This document shows positions 8,081 through 17,040 of a DNA stretch of 64,000 bases, one piece after another. Every line of letters begins with the position of its first letter. The first letter of the stretch is position 1. Below the pieces are notes generated by a model. That model was not told the DNA's origin, searched no databases, and saw only the letters and a list, made by a program, of their open reading frames with translations. Source of the DNA: JANQHO01 sp965218075. GTDB taxonomy: Bacteria; Bacteroidota; Bacteroidia; Flavobacteriales; Schleiferiaceae. Where the stretch lies: assembly GCA_965218075.1 (NCBI GenBank), contig CBDCJZ010000003.1, forward strand, positions 1,922,001 through 1,986,000. Reading direction: 5' to 3'. The translations under genes and the position numbers were made by a program.

Positions 8081-8380
8081 TTATTCGAATGTTCCTATCA
8101 TCTCTAGATTCTTACTTTCAATCGACCCGTTTTCGTAACAGGCATACCAGTCATTTGCGTTGGGAATATTAGCCATTTCCTTTTCAGCTGTTTTTGCATC
8201 GGCTTTCGATTCCCAATACACAATGTCCGTATAGTTACCTGCATTGCTTTTATGGATTTCCCATTTTATAAATCCGGGCTGTTTTCTCATCCAAGTTTCA
8301 ATTATTTGACTGGCGATGTTAAGTAGATGTTCTTCTGTGACCCCGTCTGCTAACTTGTAAGTAATGATGTCTTTGTACAT
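8081..8380 (-). CDS. Small ABM-like (dimeric alpha-beta barrel) protein
   Basis: This 99-residue protein has the pattern of antibiotic biosynthesis monooxygenase-like proteins: an ITYKLADGV strand, a helix (EEHLLNIASQIIETWMRKQ), PGFIKWEIHKS, then DIVYWESKADAKTAEKEMANIP. It has no signal peptide or membrane segment. Members act as small oxygenases or ligand-binding dimers and are rarely assignable by sequence alone. It stands alone between the hairpin region and the ParB-like relic. The base composition and intact frame look like a real gene, but its role here is unknown. Confidence 0.7.
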   Translation of the reverse strand: MYKDIITYKLADGVTEEHLLNIASQIIETWMRKQPGFIKWEIHKSNAGNYTDIVYWESKADAKTAEKEMANIPNANDWYACYENGSIESKNLEMIGTFE

Positions 8381-8726
8381 AAGTTATTGATTAAATAATT
8401 AAAATTAAGCAAAACTGTATTCATGGTATCAAATCATCTACACCAACTCCGAGAGCTTTGGCGATTGTGGATTTTTTATTTGTAGACATTGTAATAAATT
8501 ACTATGATAGAAATAAGATACATTTGAGATTGTTTAATCTATTACTATGGTAGCAAAAAATCCTAAAATCACAAAACGAGTTTTCGGATATTTTGTTTCA
8601 GCTCGCTGCAGCGGAGCGACGCAAACATTCCCTCCCATTCGGGAAAAAGTACAAACTGGCGGTTACGGTTTTGCCAATACAAAAGTTTAAAATAATTCTT
8701 ACTAAGAATATGAGGTATATTAAATG

Positions 8727-8750
8727 AATTGAACGTCGTTCAATTTTTTT
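8727..8750 (+). promoter_or_regulatory. Palindrome with T-tract just before the ParB-like gene
   Basis: AATTGAAC-GTC-GTTCAATT is a perfect 8-bp inverted repeat followed directly by a T-run, ending six bases before the ATG. It could be a weak intrinsic terminator for upstream transcription or an operator/parS-like site for the ParB-like protein. Confidence 0.45.
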
Positions 8751-8756
8751 AATACT

Positions 8757-9541
8757 ATGAGCTATGAATTAAAACAAATTAGGTTAGATAACCTAAACAT
8801 ACCCACAGAGACATTACGCAGGTCTTCTTTTCCCGCTAACGATAAGAAATTAAAAAAATCAATAGAGAGTCACGGCTTGTTTGTTCCGCTAATTGTTACG
8901 GAGCTTGGAAAAGGTGAGTATTCTGTTTGGGATGGCACAAGAAGAACAAAGGCTTTAAAAAATATGGGTAAGGCTGGCTCTTTTAAAGTACCTGCTCTTG
9001 TTACGAAGGGATCAGATGAAGAATCAGTTTTAGCTCAAATGAACATTAACCAAAATAGAGAAAGATTAAACTCTTTTGCAGAAGCAGAAGCCCTACGACA
9101 ACTTGTTATAGACCACGGCATGACACAAGCAGAGGCGGGCAATAAATTATTAAAGTCTGGCTCCTAGGCAGGCAAAGTAATGAAAGTTTTTAATTTACCA
9201 AAAGATATACTGTCTGATTTTAACGAAGGTAAAATTATTTTATCACAGGCGATTGTTCTTTCTAAATATACAGATAAACCAAAGGTTTTAAAGCTATTCT
9301 ATAAAGAAGCCTTACAGGGTATTTCTGCTGACAATTTAAAAGCTCTTGCTTTAAAGAGTGAAAGTTTTTCGGGTAAAGATTTAGAGAGATACAAACCTAA
9401 ATTGTATAGAGTGGGTAAAAAGTCCTAGGTACGGGTTAAGCCTTTGCAAAGGGGGGTAAATTTTAATGTTCATTTTGAACAGGGGGATGACCCAAATAAA
9501 CTGGTTGAGGAGTTTCAAACTTTGGTTAACCAATATAAATG
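8757..9541 (+). pseudogene. ParB-like protein gene with two in-frame TAG codons
   Basis: One continuous frame of 260 sense-or-TAG codons runs from ATG 8757 to TGA 9539-9541. TAGs interrupt it at 9165-9167 and 9426-9428. The first part is a ParB N-terminal domain (PLIVTELGKGEYSVWDGTRRTKAL, QMNINQNRERLNSFAEAEAL, HTH entry TQAEAGNKLLKSGS). The middle (MKVFNLPKDILSDFNEGKIILSQAIVLS) and C-terminal part (VNFNVHFEQGDDPNKLVEEF) continue in the same frame, so no base has been lost. Both TAGs sit in CCTAGG. The related fragment at 16632-16985 has TGG (Trp) at the site matching the second one. Either the gene is dead through two nonsense mutations or the stops are read through. It precedes the MORC gene by 39 bases. 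Confidence 0.82.
9228..9463 (+). repeat. Left inverted arm (ParB-like C-terminal sequence)
   Basis: This segment matches the reverse complement of 16680-16973. Hand alignment of the first 100 or so bases gives roughly 85% identity. The outer end matches at 24 of 25 bases around AGCCTTTGCAAAG. The arms enclose the whole MORC/Z1/Dcm/Vsr cassette. Confidence 0.75.
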
Positions 9542-9580
9542 ACAAAAAATGCTAATGCTTAATTTGTTTTAACTACGGAT

Positions 9581-11074
9581 ATGAAAAAACATACTATAGA
9601 ACCTGGCGCCATTCATCTCATGAAAAGTTTCAGGGATATTGGATATGATTTTAAAACAGCAATTGCTGACCTGATTGATAACAGTATTTCTGCAGAAGCA
9701 GACGAAGTTTTTGTTGATATAAATTTTCAAACAGACGAATCCCCTTCACATGTTGTAATTGCTGACAATGGAAATGGTATGAATTCAGAAGCCCTGAAAG
9801 AAGCTATGAGATTTGCTGCAGCTCGGGATTATGAACATGGAAAAGATCTTGGTAAATATGGTCTTGGATTAAAAACAGCATCATTAAGTCAGTGCAAAAT
9901 TTTAACGGTTGCATCTAAACCAAAACCAAAACCCGGAACACAATCCAGACTTTCCATAATGAGGTGGGATATCGATGAGGTTTATGCAGAAGATAAATGG
10001 ACTGTATTACAACCAGATGTGAAAGATCTGGAGAAGTGGGAAAAGAACTTATTTGATCAACAACAGGTACTGAAAACACACGGCACTGTAGTAATTTGGA
10101 CAGATTTAAAGGAATTACATCCTGATCTGTATAACAACAATACAAAAGAGAGATGTGTAACAAAAATCATGAAAAATGTTGAACAACATCTCAGAATGGT
10201 TTTTCATAAATTTATGCAACAAAAAGTTGAAGGCAAAAAAAGATTAAAAATTATTCTCGGAAACAATAGACTGAAACCATGGGATCCTTTTTGCACTGAT
10301 GAAGAAAAGACAAAACCTATGGATATTATGAAACGTGAACTATCCTTTAAAGATAAAGAGGGTAGCATTCAAAAATCAAAGGTGACTTTGTATCCATTTA
10401 TTCTGCCCAGAAAAGATGAGTTTTCTTCTGAAGATAAATGGAGAGATGCCTCCGGGCCTAAAAAATGGAATCGTCAACAGGGCTTCTATTTCTATAGAAA
10501 TGGTAGGATGCTTAAATCAGGAGGATGGAGTAACCTGAGAAGTTCTGATGAACATACAAAACTTTTGAGAATTGCTATTGAATTTAACTCTGAAAATGAC
10601 AGGAGCTTTTCAGTTAACATTTCAAAAATGAAAGCATTGATACCTGGTGAATTAAGAGAAGATTTAAAGAAAGAAATTGAAAAATGGGCTTCGGAGGCAA
10701 GGCGGGTTTATGACAGAAAAATATCCCCTAAGCCAGCTAATACAAATTACAATCGTGATGAATTGGTAATAAAAAATAAACAGGTAAAAACAGAAGTTAC
10801 GTCAAGGTTATCCGGAATAACATTAACCTTGGGTAATGAACATCAAAATCATCCGGTAGCATCAAAGCACAAAAAAAAAGGTGAGGTAAACATTATTCTT
10901 CCTCCTTCACATCCGTCTTCAGTAATTTTTGAAAAAAAACAAGGGAAACCAGAAGAAATAAGAGATTTTTGTTATAAGCTTTTATCAATCTTGGAAGCAG
11001 TACAATCAAAAAAACTAAAGCCATCCGATATTCCCGATTTAAAAGAGTTATATAAAAATCTGGATAAATTATGA
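9581..11074 (+). CDS. MORC/MutL-like GHKL ATPase of a restriction system
   Basis: The 497-residue product carries a GHKL ATPase domain with the N-box ADLIDNSIS (29-37), ADNGNGMN (61-68) and GKYGLGLKTAS (91-101), the set seen in prokaryotic MORC proteins. An S5-like region follows (FYFYRNGRMLKSGGWSNL, about 300-320), then a charged C-terminal part. Prokaryotic MORC ATPases are known partners of Z1 helicases in modification-dependent restriction operons, where they probably remodel or clamp DNA. The gene overlaps the next start by four bases (ATGA), so the two are co-translated. An AT-rich, lysine-rich composition with intact frames marks the cassette as functional, unlike its flanks. Confidence 0.88.
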   Translation: MKKHTIEPGAIHLMKSFRDIGYDFKTAIADLIDNSISAEADEVFVDINFQTDESPSHVVIADNGNGMNSEALKEAMRFAAARDYEHGKDLGKYGLGLKTASLSQCKILTVASKPKPKPGTQSRLSIMRWDIDEVYAEDKWTVLQPDVKDLEKWEKNLFDQQQVLKTHGTVVIWTDLKELHPDLYNNNTKERCVTKIMKNVEQHLRMVFHKFMQQKVEGKKRLKIILGNNRLKPWDPFCTDEEKTKPMDIMKRELSFKDKEGSIQKSKVTLYPFILPRKDEFSSEDKWRDASGPKKWNRQQGFYFYRNGRMLKSGGWSNLRSSDEHTKLLRIAIEFNSENDRSFSVNISKMKALIPGELREDLKKEIEKWASEARRVYDRKISPKPANTNYNRDELVIKNKQVKTEVTSRLSGITLTLGNEHQNHPVASKHKKKGEVNIILPPSHPSSVIFEKKQGKPEEIRDFCYKLLSILEAVQSKKLKPSDIPDLKELYKNLDKL

Positions 11075-13596
11075 AGCAGCTTACATATTATATTAACATT
11101 ATAGAGTTTTTAATAAAAGAACAAGGGAAAACTCTTGAACAAGCCATTAAGGAAACTAAAGTACCTTGTAATCTCCTGCAAAGTGTGAAAAATTATTTTT
11201 CTGATAGAGTAGAAATCAGAAAGACGTCAATTTTGAAAGAAGATGAAAATATCATAAGAAAGTGTATTTATAAGAGTAACCAAGAAGTTTATTTTAGTGA
11301 TTTCGAACGATTTCTTTATGACATAAGAAAATGGAAGAAAAGTATTATAGAAAATCTTTCTGACTCTTCAAAAAGACTTTTGGAATGCCTCCCTGACCCA
11401 AAACTAAATCAAACATTCGAAAGTAAAGGTTTAGTAGTCGGTCATATACAGAGTGGTAAAACAGCAAATATAACAGCTCTGATTGCCAGAGCTGCTGACC
11501 ATGGTTACCGGTTTTTTATCATTTTAGCCGGCAGGTTCAGAGACCTGCGTCTTCAGACACAGAACAGGATCGATCAGGAATTAACAGGAGAATCTGAAAT
11601 TTTTGATTATTCAAATCTGGTCTATCACGAAGAAGGCACGCCCAAATGGCACAGAATCACAATTGCTGATATCGATGGCGATTTTCAAAGAGGCAGCCAT
11701 AACCCTGATCCAAATCCTGATACTCCTAAAATAGCTGTTATTAAAAAGAATACCAGTATAATGGAGAAAGTTATTAAGTGGCTGAAAAGATCTACTATCC
11801 CTATAGGTCATCACTTTCCTACACTTATTATTGATGACGAGTGTGATGAGGCTTCTGTGGATACAAATTATCTTAAAGATGGACATGAACCTGCCAAAAC
11901 AAATGCAAAAATAAGGAAACTCCTAGGATTATTTGAAAAATATACTTATATTGGTTTTACGGCTACACCATTTGCAAATGTATTGATAGCCGCAGATGTT
12001 CCGGAAGACTTGTACCCTAAAAATTTTATAATAAGTCTTGATGAGCCTGAAGAGTATTTTGGAGCAAGGCAATTATTTGGTTTAGGTACGTCTCCGTCAG
12101 AACTTTCAGAAGATGAAAGTCATCCACCTGAGCTTGATGTAATCAGAAAAATCAGCCAGGATGAAATAGATGATCAAATAAAAAAAGCCTCAAAAAAAGC
12201 CTCAGAAGAAAATAAGGCTCCGGATTTTATTCAGAAGTCAATACTCTCTTTTGTAATCAGCTCCTGTGCAAGAATGGCGAGAGATCAGTCTCATGAACAT
12301 TTTTCGATGCTGATTCACACATCTCATTTAAGAAATATGCACAAGCAAGACTATGATTGGGTAAAATCCGAGCTTGATTATCTCAAAGAAGCCGTTAAAT
12401 ATCCAACTAAAAATGAGACTCTTATTTTCAGAGCCAGGAGTCTCTGGGAAGATGACTTTTGTAAAACTACTGAGCAAACTTTTAGTTTGAATTTTGAAGA
12501 TATCTGGATATTTGCAAAATCTATTCTCGATAGTATTGAAATTATATTACTTCATTATGGATCTGATGACAGGCTGGAATACGAAGAAAAGCCTCAAAGG
12601 AGATATATTATAATTGGCGGTAATAAACTCTCAAGAGGTTTGACCCTTGAAGGATTAAATACCAGTGTTTTTTTCAGAGGAACCAAACAATATGATACAC
12701 TTCTTCAAATGGGACGCTGGTTTGGTTACCGGAAAGGTTATGATGACCTCACCAGAATATACGTTACTCCTGAATATTCGGATCACTTTGCAGATTTAGC
12801 AAGAGTGGAGCTGGAGCTCAGAAATGATCTGAAGAAATACGCCCGAATGAATAAAACTCCCCTTGAAATAAAACCCATAATAAGAGCGCATCATACTTTA
12901 CAGGTTACTTCTCCTTTAAAAATGGGAGCAGGAGAGACGATTAATGTTTCTCTTCAGGGGGCAACCAGACAAACAATAGCCTTCCCTTTAGATAATTTTA
13001 GTTTACTCAAAAAAAATATTGAGACAACAAAACTATGGCTAAAGAATTTAAGTACAGCCAGTGTTATTCCTGATCGACTGGAAAAAGAGAGCTATGTTTG
13101 GGAAAATATCACATCTGACAAAGTAATTGAATTAATTAATGAGTATGAATTTAGTAAAGAAGCTACTCTTATTAAGAGAGATACTTTAAAAACTTATATA
13201 GAAAACCAGAATAAAAATAATGAATTAACAAACTGGGTTATTTATTTACCAACCGGGCCAAAAAATGGTAATCCTTTTGTGTGGATACCAAATGTTTCCA
13301 CAAAAAAGATTGTTCGCCAGCTAAACAAGAGAATCTCAGGAAAAAGAACTGCTATAAGAGTTCTAACCGAGCCAAAGCATATAAAAGTTCTCGAGAAGCA
13401 GTATGATTTAGAATCAAATCCAAAATATGCAGCCTTAATTATTTATGTTATAGACAAGACCTCTGGTGAAGGTTCAGACAGAGCTCTTTTCCCTGATAAA
13501 ACAGGAGAAGATATTATAGGTCTTGCTTTCAAATTTCCTTTTTCCCAATCCAATGCGACGGCAGAATGGGTTACTCAGGAAAATAACTTATTTTGA
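11071..13596 (+). CDS. Z1-domain superfamily II helicase/ATPase
   Basis: In this 841-residue protein the P-loop is GHIQSGKT (124-131), Walker B is IIDDECDEAS (about 253-262), and motif III-like GFTATPFANV (about 294-303) follows. Later motifs are IGGNKLSRGLTLEGL and the arginine-finger region LQMGRWFGYRKGYDD (about 542-556), all diagnostic of Z1 proteins. Z1 helicases occur with MORC/MutL-type ATPases and nucleases in restriction-modification and antiphage operons, and probably couple target recognition to cleavage. Its start overlaps the MORC stop, and its stop overlaps the TTG start of the nuclease gene. Confidence 0.92.
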   Translation: MKQLTYYINIIEFLIKEQGKTLEQAIKETKVPCNLLQSVKNYFSDRVEIRKTSILKEDENIIRKCIYKSNQEVYFSDFERFLYDIRKWKKSIIENLSDSSKRLLECLPDPKLNQTFESKGLVVGHIQSGKTANITALIARAADHGYRFFIILAGRFRDLRLQTQNRIDQELTGESEIFDYSNLVYHEEGTPKWHRITIADIDGDFQRGSHNPDPNPDTPKIAVIKKNTSIMEKVIKWLKRSTIPIGHHFPTLIIDDECDEASVDTNYLKDGHEPAKTNAKIRKLLGLFEKYTYIGFTATPFANVLIAADVPEDLYPKNFIISLDEPEEYFGARQLFGLGTSPSELSEDESHPPELDVIRKISQDEIDDQIKKASKKASEENKAPDFIQKSILSFVISSCARMARDQSHEHFSMLIHTSHLRNMHKQDYDWVKSELDYLKEAVKYPTKNETLIFRARSLWEDDFCKTTEQTFSLNFEDIWIFAKSILDSIEIILLHYGSDDRLEYEEKPQRRYIIIGGNKLSRGLTLEGLNTSVFFRGTKQYDTLLQMGRWFGYRKGYDDLTRIYVTPEYSDHFADLARVELELRNDLKKYARMNKTPLEIKPIIRAHHTLQVTSPLKMGAGETINVSLQGATRQTIAFPLDNFSLLKKNIETTKLWLKNLSTASVIPDRLEKESYVWENITSDKVIELINEYEFSKEATLIKRDTLKTYIENQNKNNELTNWVIYLPTGPKNGNPFVWIPNVSTKKIVRQLNKRISGKRTAIRVLTEPKHIKVLEKQYDLESNPKYAALIIYVIDKTSGEGSDRALFPDKTGEDIIGLAFKFPFSQSNATAEWVTQENNLF

Positions 13597-14609
13597 TACA
13601 GCCAGGTTTATTAGAACTGATATGGAAAGATATTTCCCGGGAAATACCAGGAAAAAGACATTTAATTGGAAAGAAAATACAAGCTAATGGAAAACCTATA
13701 GACATTTTCAGTGCGGTTGATAGTGAATCACAGTTACATTTTTTAATTGCGCCTGTTCCACATACAACAGATAATTTTAAAAAAATTTCTCTAAGAGGCT
13801 TGTCAGTTTCAATTCAGGAATGGGACATTAAAGACTATGGTTCAGGAACTTATCTGGATCTGGTTTGCTCTATCCCCGACATAAATGGCAGGAGGCCATT
13901 TTCAAAATTTTGTGAAGATGTTTTAACTGAACTTAACAAGGAAAGCAATGTAGAAATAGCTGTCTATAGAACCTTTCTGAGATGGAAAAGATTTTGGGAT
14001 GCGCCTTACGATGACTATGTCAATGAGAGTTGGATTAAAGGCTTATTTGGTGAACTGAACTTTATTTATCAATTACTAAAACAAAATAAGCCTGAAATAA
14101 TTTCTGCATGGCAGGGACCTTCAGGTAAAGGTCATGACTTTCAAATGAATAATATAGCTGTGGAAGTTAAAGCAACAATGACGTCACCTGCAATCCTTAA
14201 CGTAAACAGTATTAAACAATTAGATTACTCATTATTTGAAAGACTCTGGATAAACTTATATACTATAAAAACTACAGATACGACAAACAATATTACCAGT
14301 ATCGTTTATAAAATCGAATCTCTTCTTAATCCATATCCGGACAAACTAGATATATTTTGGAGTAAACTAAGTTTATCTGGCTACAAAATATACCTTGAAA
14401 GTTTATATAAAACCTTTAACTATGTAATCAGCAAAACAGACTGGTTTCCTGTTAATGAGCAATTCCCTAAAATCATTAGTTCTGATTTTCTGTCGCCTCC
14501 TGACAGACGTATAAAATCAATTTTTTATACAATAGAGCTTTCAGGATTACAACCTGAAAAAAGCAAGCAACCTATAAACAAAAGTATGGATATAATGCTA
14601 TCAGATTGA
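13593..14609 (+). CDS. PD-(D/E)XK nuclease-like protein of the Z1 system (DUF4420-type)
   Basis: The 338-residue product begins at a TTG that overlaps the Z1 stop. A restriction-endonuclease core is visible: a helix with LFGEL (about 150-154), GHDFQ (about 179-183) and VEVKATMTS (about 189-197), so E, D and ExK line up as a metal-dependent nuclease site. This arrangement and the linkage to Z1 match the PD-(D/E)XK proteins that accompany MORC and Z1 in known systems. It is presumably the DNA-cutting subunit. It ends 16 bases from the convergent dcm stop. Confidence 0.82.
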   Translation: MIQPGLLELIWKDISREIPGKRHLIGKKIQANGKPIDIFSAVDSESQLHFLIAPVPHTTDNFKKISLRGLSVSIQEWDIKDYGSGTYLDLVCSIPDINGRRPFSKFCEDVLTELNKESNVEIAVYRTFLRWKRFWDAPYDDYVNESWIKGLFGELNFIYQLLKQNKPEIISAWQGPSGKGHDFQMNNIAVEVKATMTSPAILNVNSIKQLDYSLFERLWINLYTIKTTDTTNNITSIVYKIESLLNPYPDKLDIFWSKLSLSGYKIYLESLYKTFNYVISKTDWFPVNEQFPKIISSDFLSPPDRRIKSIFYTIELSGLQPEKSKQPINKSMDIMLSD

Positions 14610-14625
14610 ATCAGGTTTAAACCAC

Positions 14626-16194
14626 CTATGCGACTCCTTCTCTAAAAAAACTGGTTGGACGTTCCTCTCTTCTCATTCTGAAAATAACATCTGCAACTAC
14701 CTTTGCAAGTTGTAAAGCAAGCAGGGGCGGAACAGCATTACCTACCTGAATATATTGCGATGTGCGTGGTCCGCAAAAATAATAGTTATCCGGAAAGGTC
14801 TGGATTCTGGCTGCTTCTCTAACGGTTAAGCTTCTGCATTGAATTGGGTCAGGATGAATATAATAATGTCCGTCTTTTGAAATATGACTTGTTATTGTTT
14901 TTGCTGGCTCATCCGATAATTGAACTCTGAAACGATCTGAAAATGTACTGTACTTTAATAATGATCGCACATTTCTATGATTTGGCAGTAATTCCTTGGG
15001 TAAATCAGATAACTTAGGAGATTTTTTATATATTTTTGCAAAACAGGAACAGAACAAATAACGCGATAAATCTCCTGTAATATGACCTCTGGCAGAGTGA
15101 TTACAGACACCATGTAGCCTTTTATCAAGATACCAATCGGGTTTGTATTCAATGGAAGGTTGATCTTTAATAAATTCATCCCCTCCATTTATTATTAGTT
15201 TTTTCATTGTATTAATACAACTACGTATTTCTTTATGAAGAGCTTTATCTTTTATAGTATTATTACCGGGAATTTTTCTTATTTGTTTGTACCACTCTTT
15301 TTGGGAGTCTGTTACTTTTGAAAGAGTGCTTCTGATTTTAGGTAAACCTGATAAAATTTTTTTAACAGGAACATGCTCCCCTAAATTTATTAGTCCCGGG
15401 GTAAGATCAATATCCTGCCTTATTCCCAGAACAATCACTCTGTGTCTGGTCTGAGGTACTCCATAGTCTTCAGCTTTGATTATATATTTAGAATAATTAC
15501 CTTTTTTCTTTGGCGAGTTAGTTATAAAAGAGTATGTTTCATAACAGGGTAAACAGGGTAAATCTTTTTTCAAAGGTTTGTCATGATTCAATGTGTTATA
15601 TGCACATACAGGATTAGCCAGATCATTAAGTATTTGTTTAAAAATATGCTGGTCTTCGACCTTTGCTGAAAGTAAACCTCTAACATTTTCCATTATGAAA
15701 ATAGCAGGTGAATGAACTGCAAGAATTCTGTAATATTCCCGATACAGGTATACTCTGGGGTCTTTAGGGTCCAAGCCACCATTTCTTGAACGTCCAATAA
15801 CGGAATATGCCTGACAAGGCGGACCGCCAATCAATATCCAGTTTTTGGTTTTGTTAAGAATATTTGATATTCTTGTATCCACATTAAGGGTTGATTCTCT
15901 ACCAAGTTCGGCCTGCCATATCTTATTTTTAGCGGATTTAGCTTCTCTTGGATAATTAGTGAATAGCTGTTCCATACTAATTTTCCCACGTAAAAACTCA
16001 TAGTATTCCAGAGGGACATCCTGATAGGCAAATTCATGATAAAAACTTCGCAAAAGCAAACTTTCACAGGAGTATTTATCTTTTTCAATAGAAAGCTTGA
16101 GTTGAAATATCTTTTCTCCGTACTCGTCCTTTAACACTGAAAATCCTTCTCCTAAACCTCCCGGGCCAGCAAATATGTCAATAACCGGAATCAT
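14626..16194 (-). CDS. dcm: DNA (cytosine-5) methyltransferase
   Basis: This 522-residue m5C methyltransferase has motif I DIFAGPGGLGEGFS (6-19), motif IV GGPPCQAYS with catalytic Cys127, motif VI ENVRG (169-173) and motif VIII QTRHRVIVLGIR. A long target-recognition region (about 270-420) follows, then TVREAARIQTFPDNY and motif X QVGNAVPP. It should protect host DNA in the cassette. The recognition sequence cannot be read from the protein. The start lies 8 bases after the vsr stop, so the two are co-transcribed, convergent to the MORC-Z1-nuclease genes. Confidence 0.94.
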   Translation of the reverse strand: MIPVIDIFAGPGGLGEGFSVLKDEYGEKIFQLKLSIEKDKYSCESLLLRSFYHEFAYQDVPLEYYEFLRGKISMEQLFTNYPREAKSAKNKIWQAELGRESTLNVDTRISNILNKTKNWILIGGPPCQAYSVIGRSRNGGLDPKDPRVYLYREYYRILAVHSPAIFIMENVRGLLSAKVEDQHIFKQILNDLANPVCAYNTLNHDKPLKKDLPCLPCYETYSFITNSPKKKGNYSKYIIKAEDYGVPQTRHRVIVLGIRQDIDLTPGLINLGEHVPVKKILSGLPKIRSTLSKVTDSQKEWYKQIRKIPGNNTIKDKALHKEIRSCINTMKKLIINGGDEFIKDQPSIEYKPDWYLDKRLHGVCNHSARGHITGDLSRYLFCSCFAKIYKKSPKLSDLPKELLPNHRNVRSLLKYSTFSDRFRVQLSDEPAKTITSHISKDGHYYIHPDPIQCRSLTVREAARIQTFPDNYYFCGPRTSQYIQVGNAVPPLLALQLAKVVADVIFRMRREERPTSFFREGVA

Positions 16195-16202
16195 ATTTTA
16201 GT

Positions 16203-16628
16203 TTATAAACGGCTTTTATCAATTTGAGAGACAATTTTCAAAATAGTTTTTTCTACATTTTTGGGCCTTAGTTCACACTCCCAAACAGTCATAACTTTCC
16301 GCCCTGTTTTTTTTAAAACTATTTTAACAGCCTTATCTTTTTTCTGCGTTTTTTTTATCTTATCAGTCCACCACTCTGTTCTTGTTTTGGGTACAACAAA
16401 ATATTTACATCCATTATGTCCGTGCCAGAAGCATCCATGTACAAAGATTACTGTATTATAGTCGGGTAAAACAATATCAGGTTTGCCAGGTAAATCTTTT
16501 TTATGTAACAAATATCTAAACCCATACGACAAGAGAGACTTTCGCAAAAGCAACTCTGGCTTTGTATTTTTATTCTTAATTTGGCTCATATTGAAACTTC
16601 TTATTTCTGGAGTATGCACGTCGGCCAT
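16203..16628 (-). CDS. vsr: Very short patch repair endonuclease
   Basis: This 141-residue Vsr family protein has RSFNMSQIKNKNTKPE (10-25), GKPDIVLP with Asp51, and VHGCFWHGHNGC (63-74), including the catalytic aspartate and histidines of Vsr nucleases. Vsr cuts beside T:G mismatches left when 5-methylcytosine deaminates, and so protects the sites of the adjacent methyltransferase. In MORC/Z1 cassettes a Vsr-like nuclease may also serve in restriction. It is upstream of dcm on the same strand and is itself preceded by a ParB-like fragment. Confidence 0.94.
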   Translation of the reverse strand: MADVHTPEIRSFNMSQIKNKNTKPELLLRKSLLSYGFRYLLHKKDLPGKPDIVLPDYNTVIFVHGCFWHGHNGCKYFVVPKTRTEWWTDKIKKTQKKDKAVKIVLKKTGRKVMTVWECELRPKNVEKTILKIVSQIDKSRL

Positions 16629-16631
16629 GTT

Positions 16632-16985
16632 TTACTTCCTCATTTCCATTAAATGTATATTACCTGTGCCCGTAGGGTGAAATTTACCCCTCTTTGCAAA
16701 GGCTTTCATTGTCGCTTTGCTCCAATACAGGCCCCATACCCATGACTTTAACCCTGCTTTATACAATTTAGGTTTATAGCTTTCTAAATCTTTACTTGAT
16801 AAATTCTCACTCTTTAAAGCAAGAGCTTTTCACCCAACCTCCCTTGTTGCGGTTGAGTACGAGCAATTATCAGCAGAAATTCCCTTTAAGGCTTCTTTGC
16901 AAAGTAACTTTAAAACCTTTGGCTTATCTACACATTTTGAAAGAACAATAGCTTGAGATAAAATAATTTTACCTGAGGCCTGTAC
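16632..16985 (-). pseudogene. Fragment of a second ParB-like gene
   Basis: The reverse strand reads GKIILSQAIVLSK, KPKVLKLLCKEALKGISADN, then KALALKSEN, DLESYKPKLYKAG and LKSWVWGLYW. These are the same segments as the plus-strand ParB-like gene at 9224-9430. The N-terminal nuclease domain is absent. An insertion of about 30 bases after ADN (near 16830-16862) breaks the frame. Where the plus-strand copy has TAG, this copy has TGG (in KSWVW). It runs into the region just before vsr, mirroring the other copy in front of the MORC gene. Confidence 0.78.
16680..16973 (-). repeat. Right inverted arm (ParB-like C-terminal sequence)
   Basis: Reverse-complement partner of 9228-9463. It is longer because of two extra short segments, one inside the frame near 16830-16862 and one near 16706-16735. 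Confidence 0.75.
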
Positions 16986-17040
16986 TGACTCGGCGAGATT
17001 CATATTTCCCGAAACTGAAAATAGGTATAGTGTTGAAAAT

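Noticed and set aside
8757..9541. Recoding of TAG as a sense codon in this organism
   Set aside because: xerD, tsaD, the GWxTD gene and others end in TAG exactly where family members end, so TAG is a working stop here.
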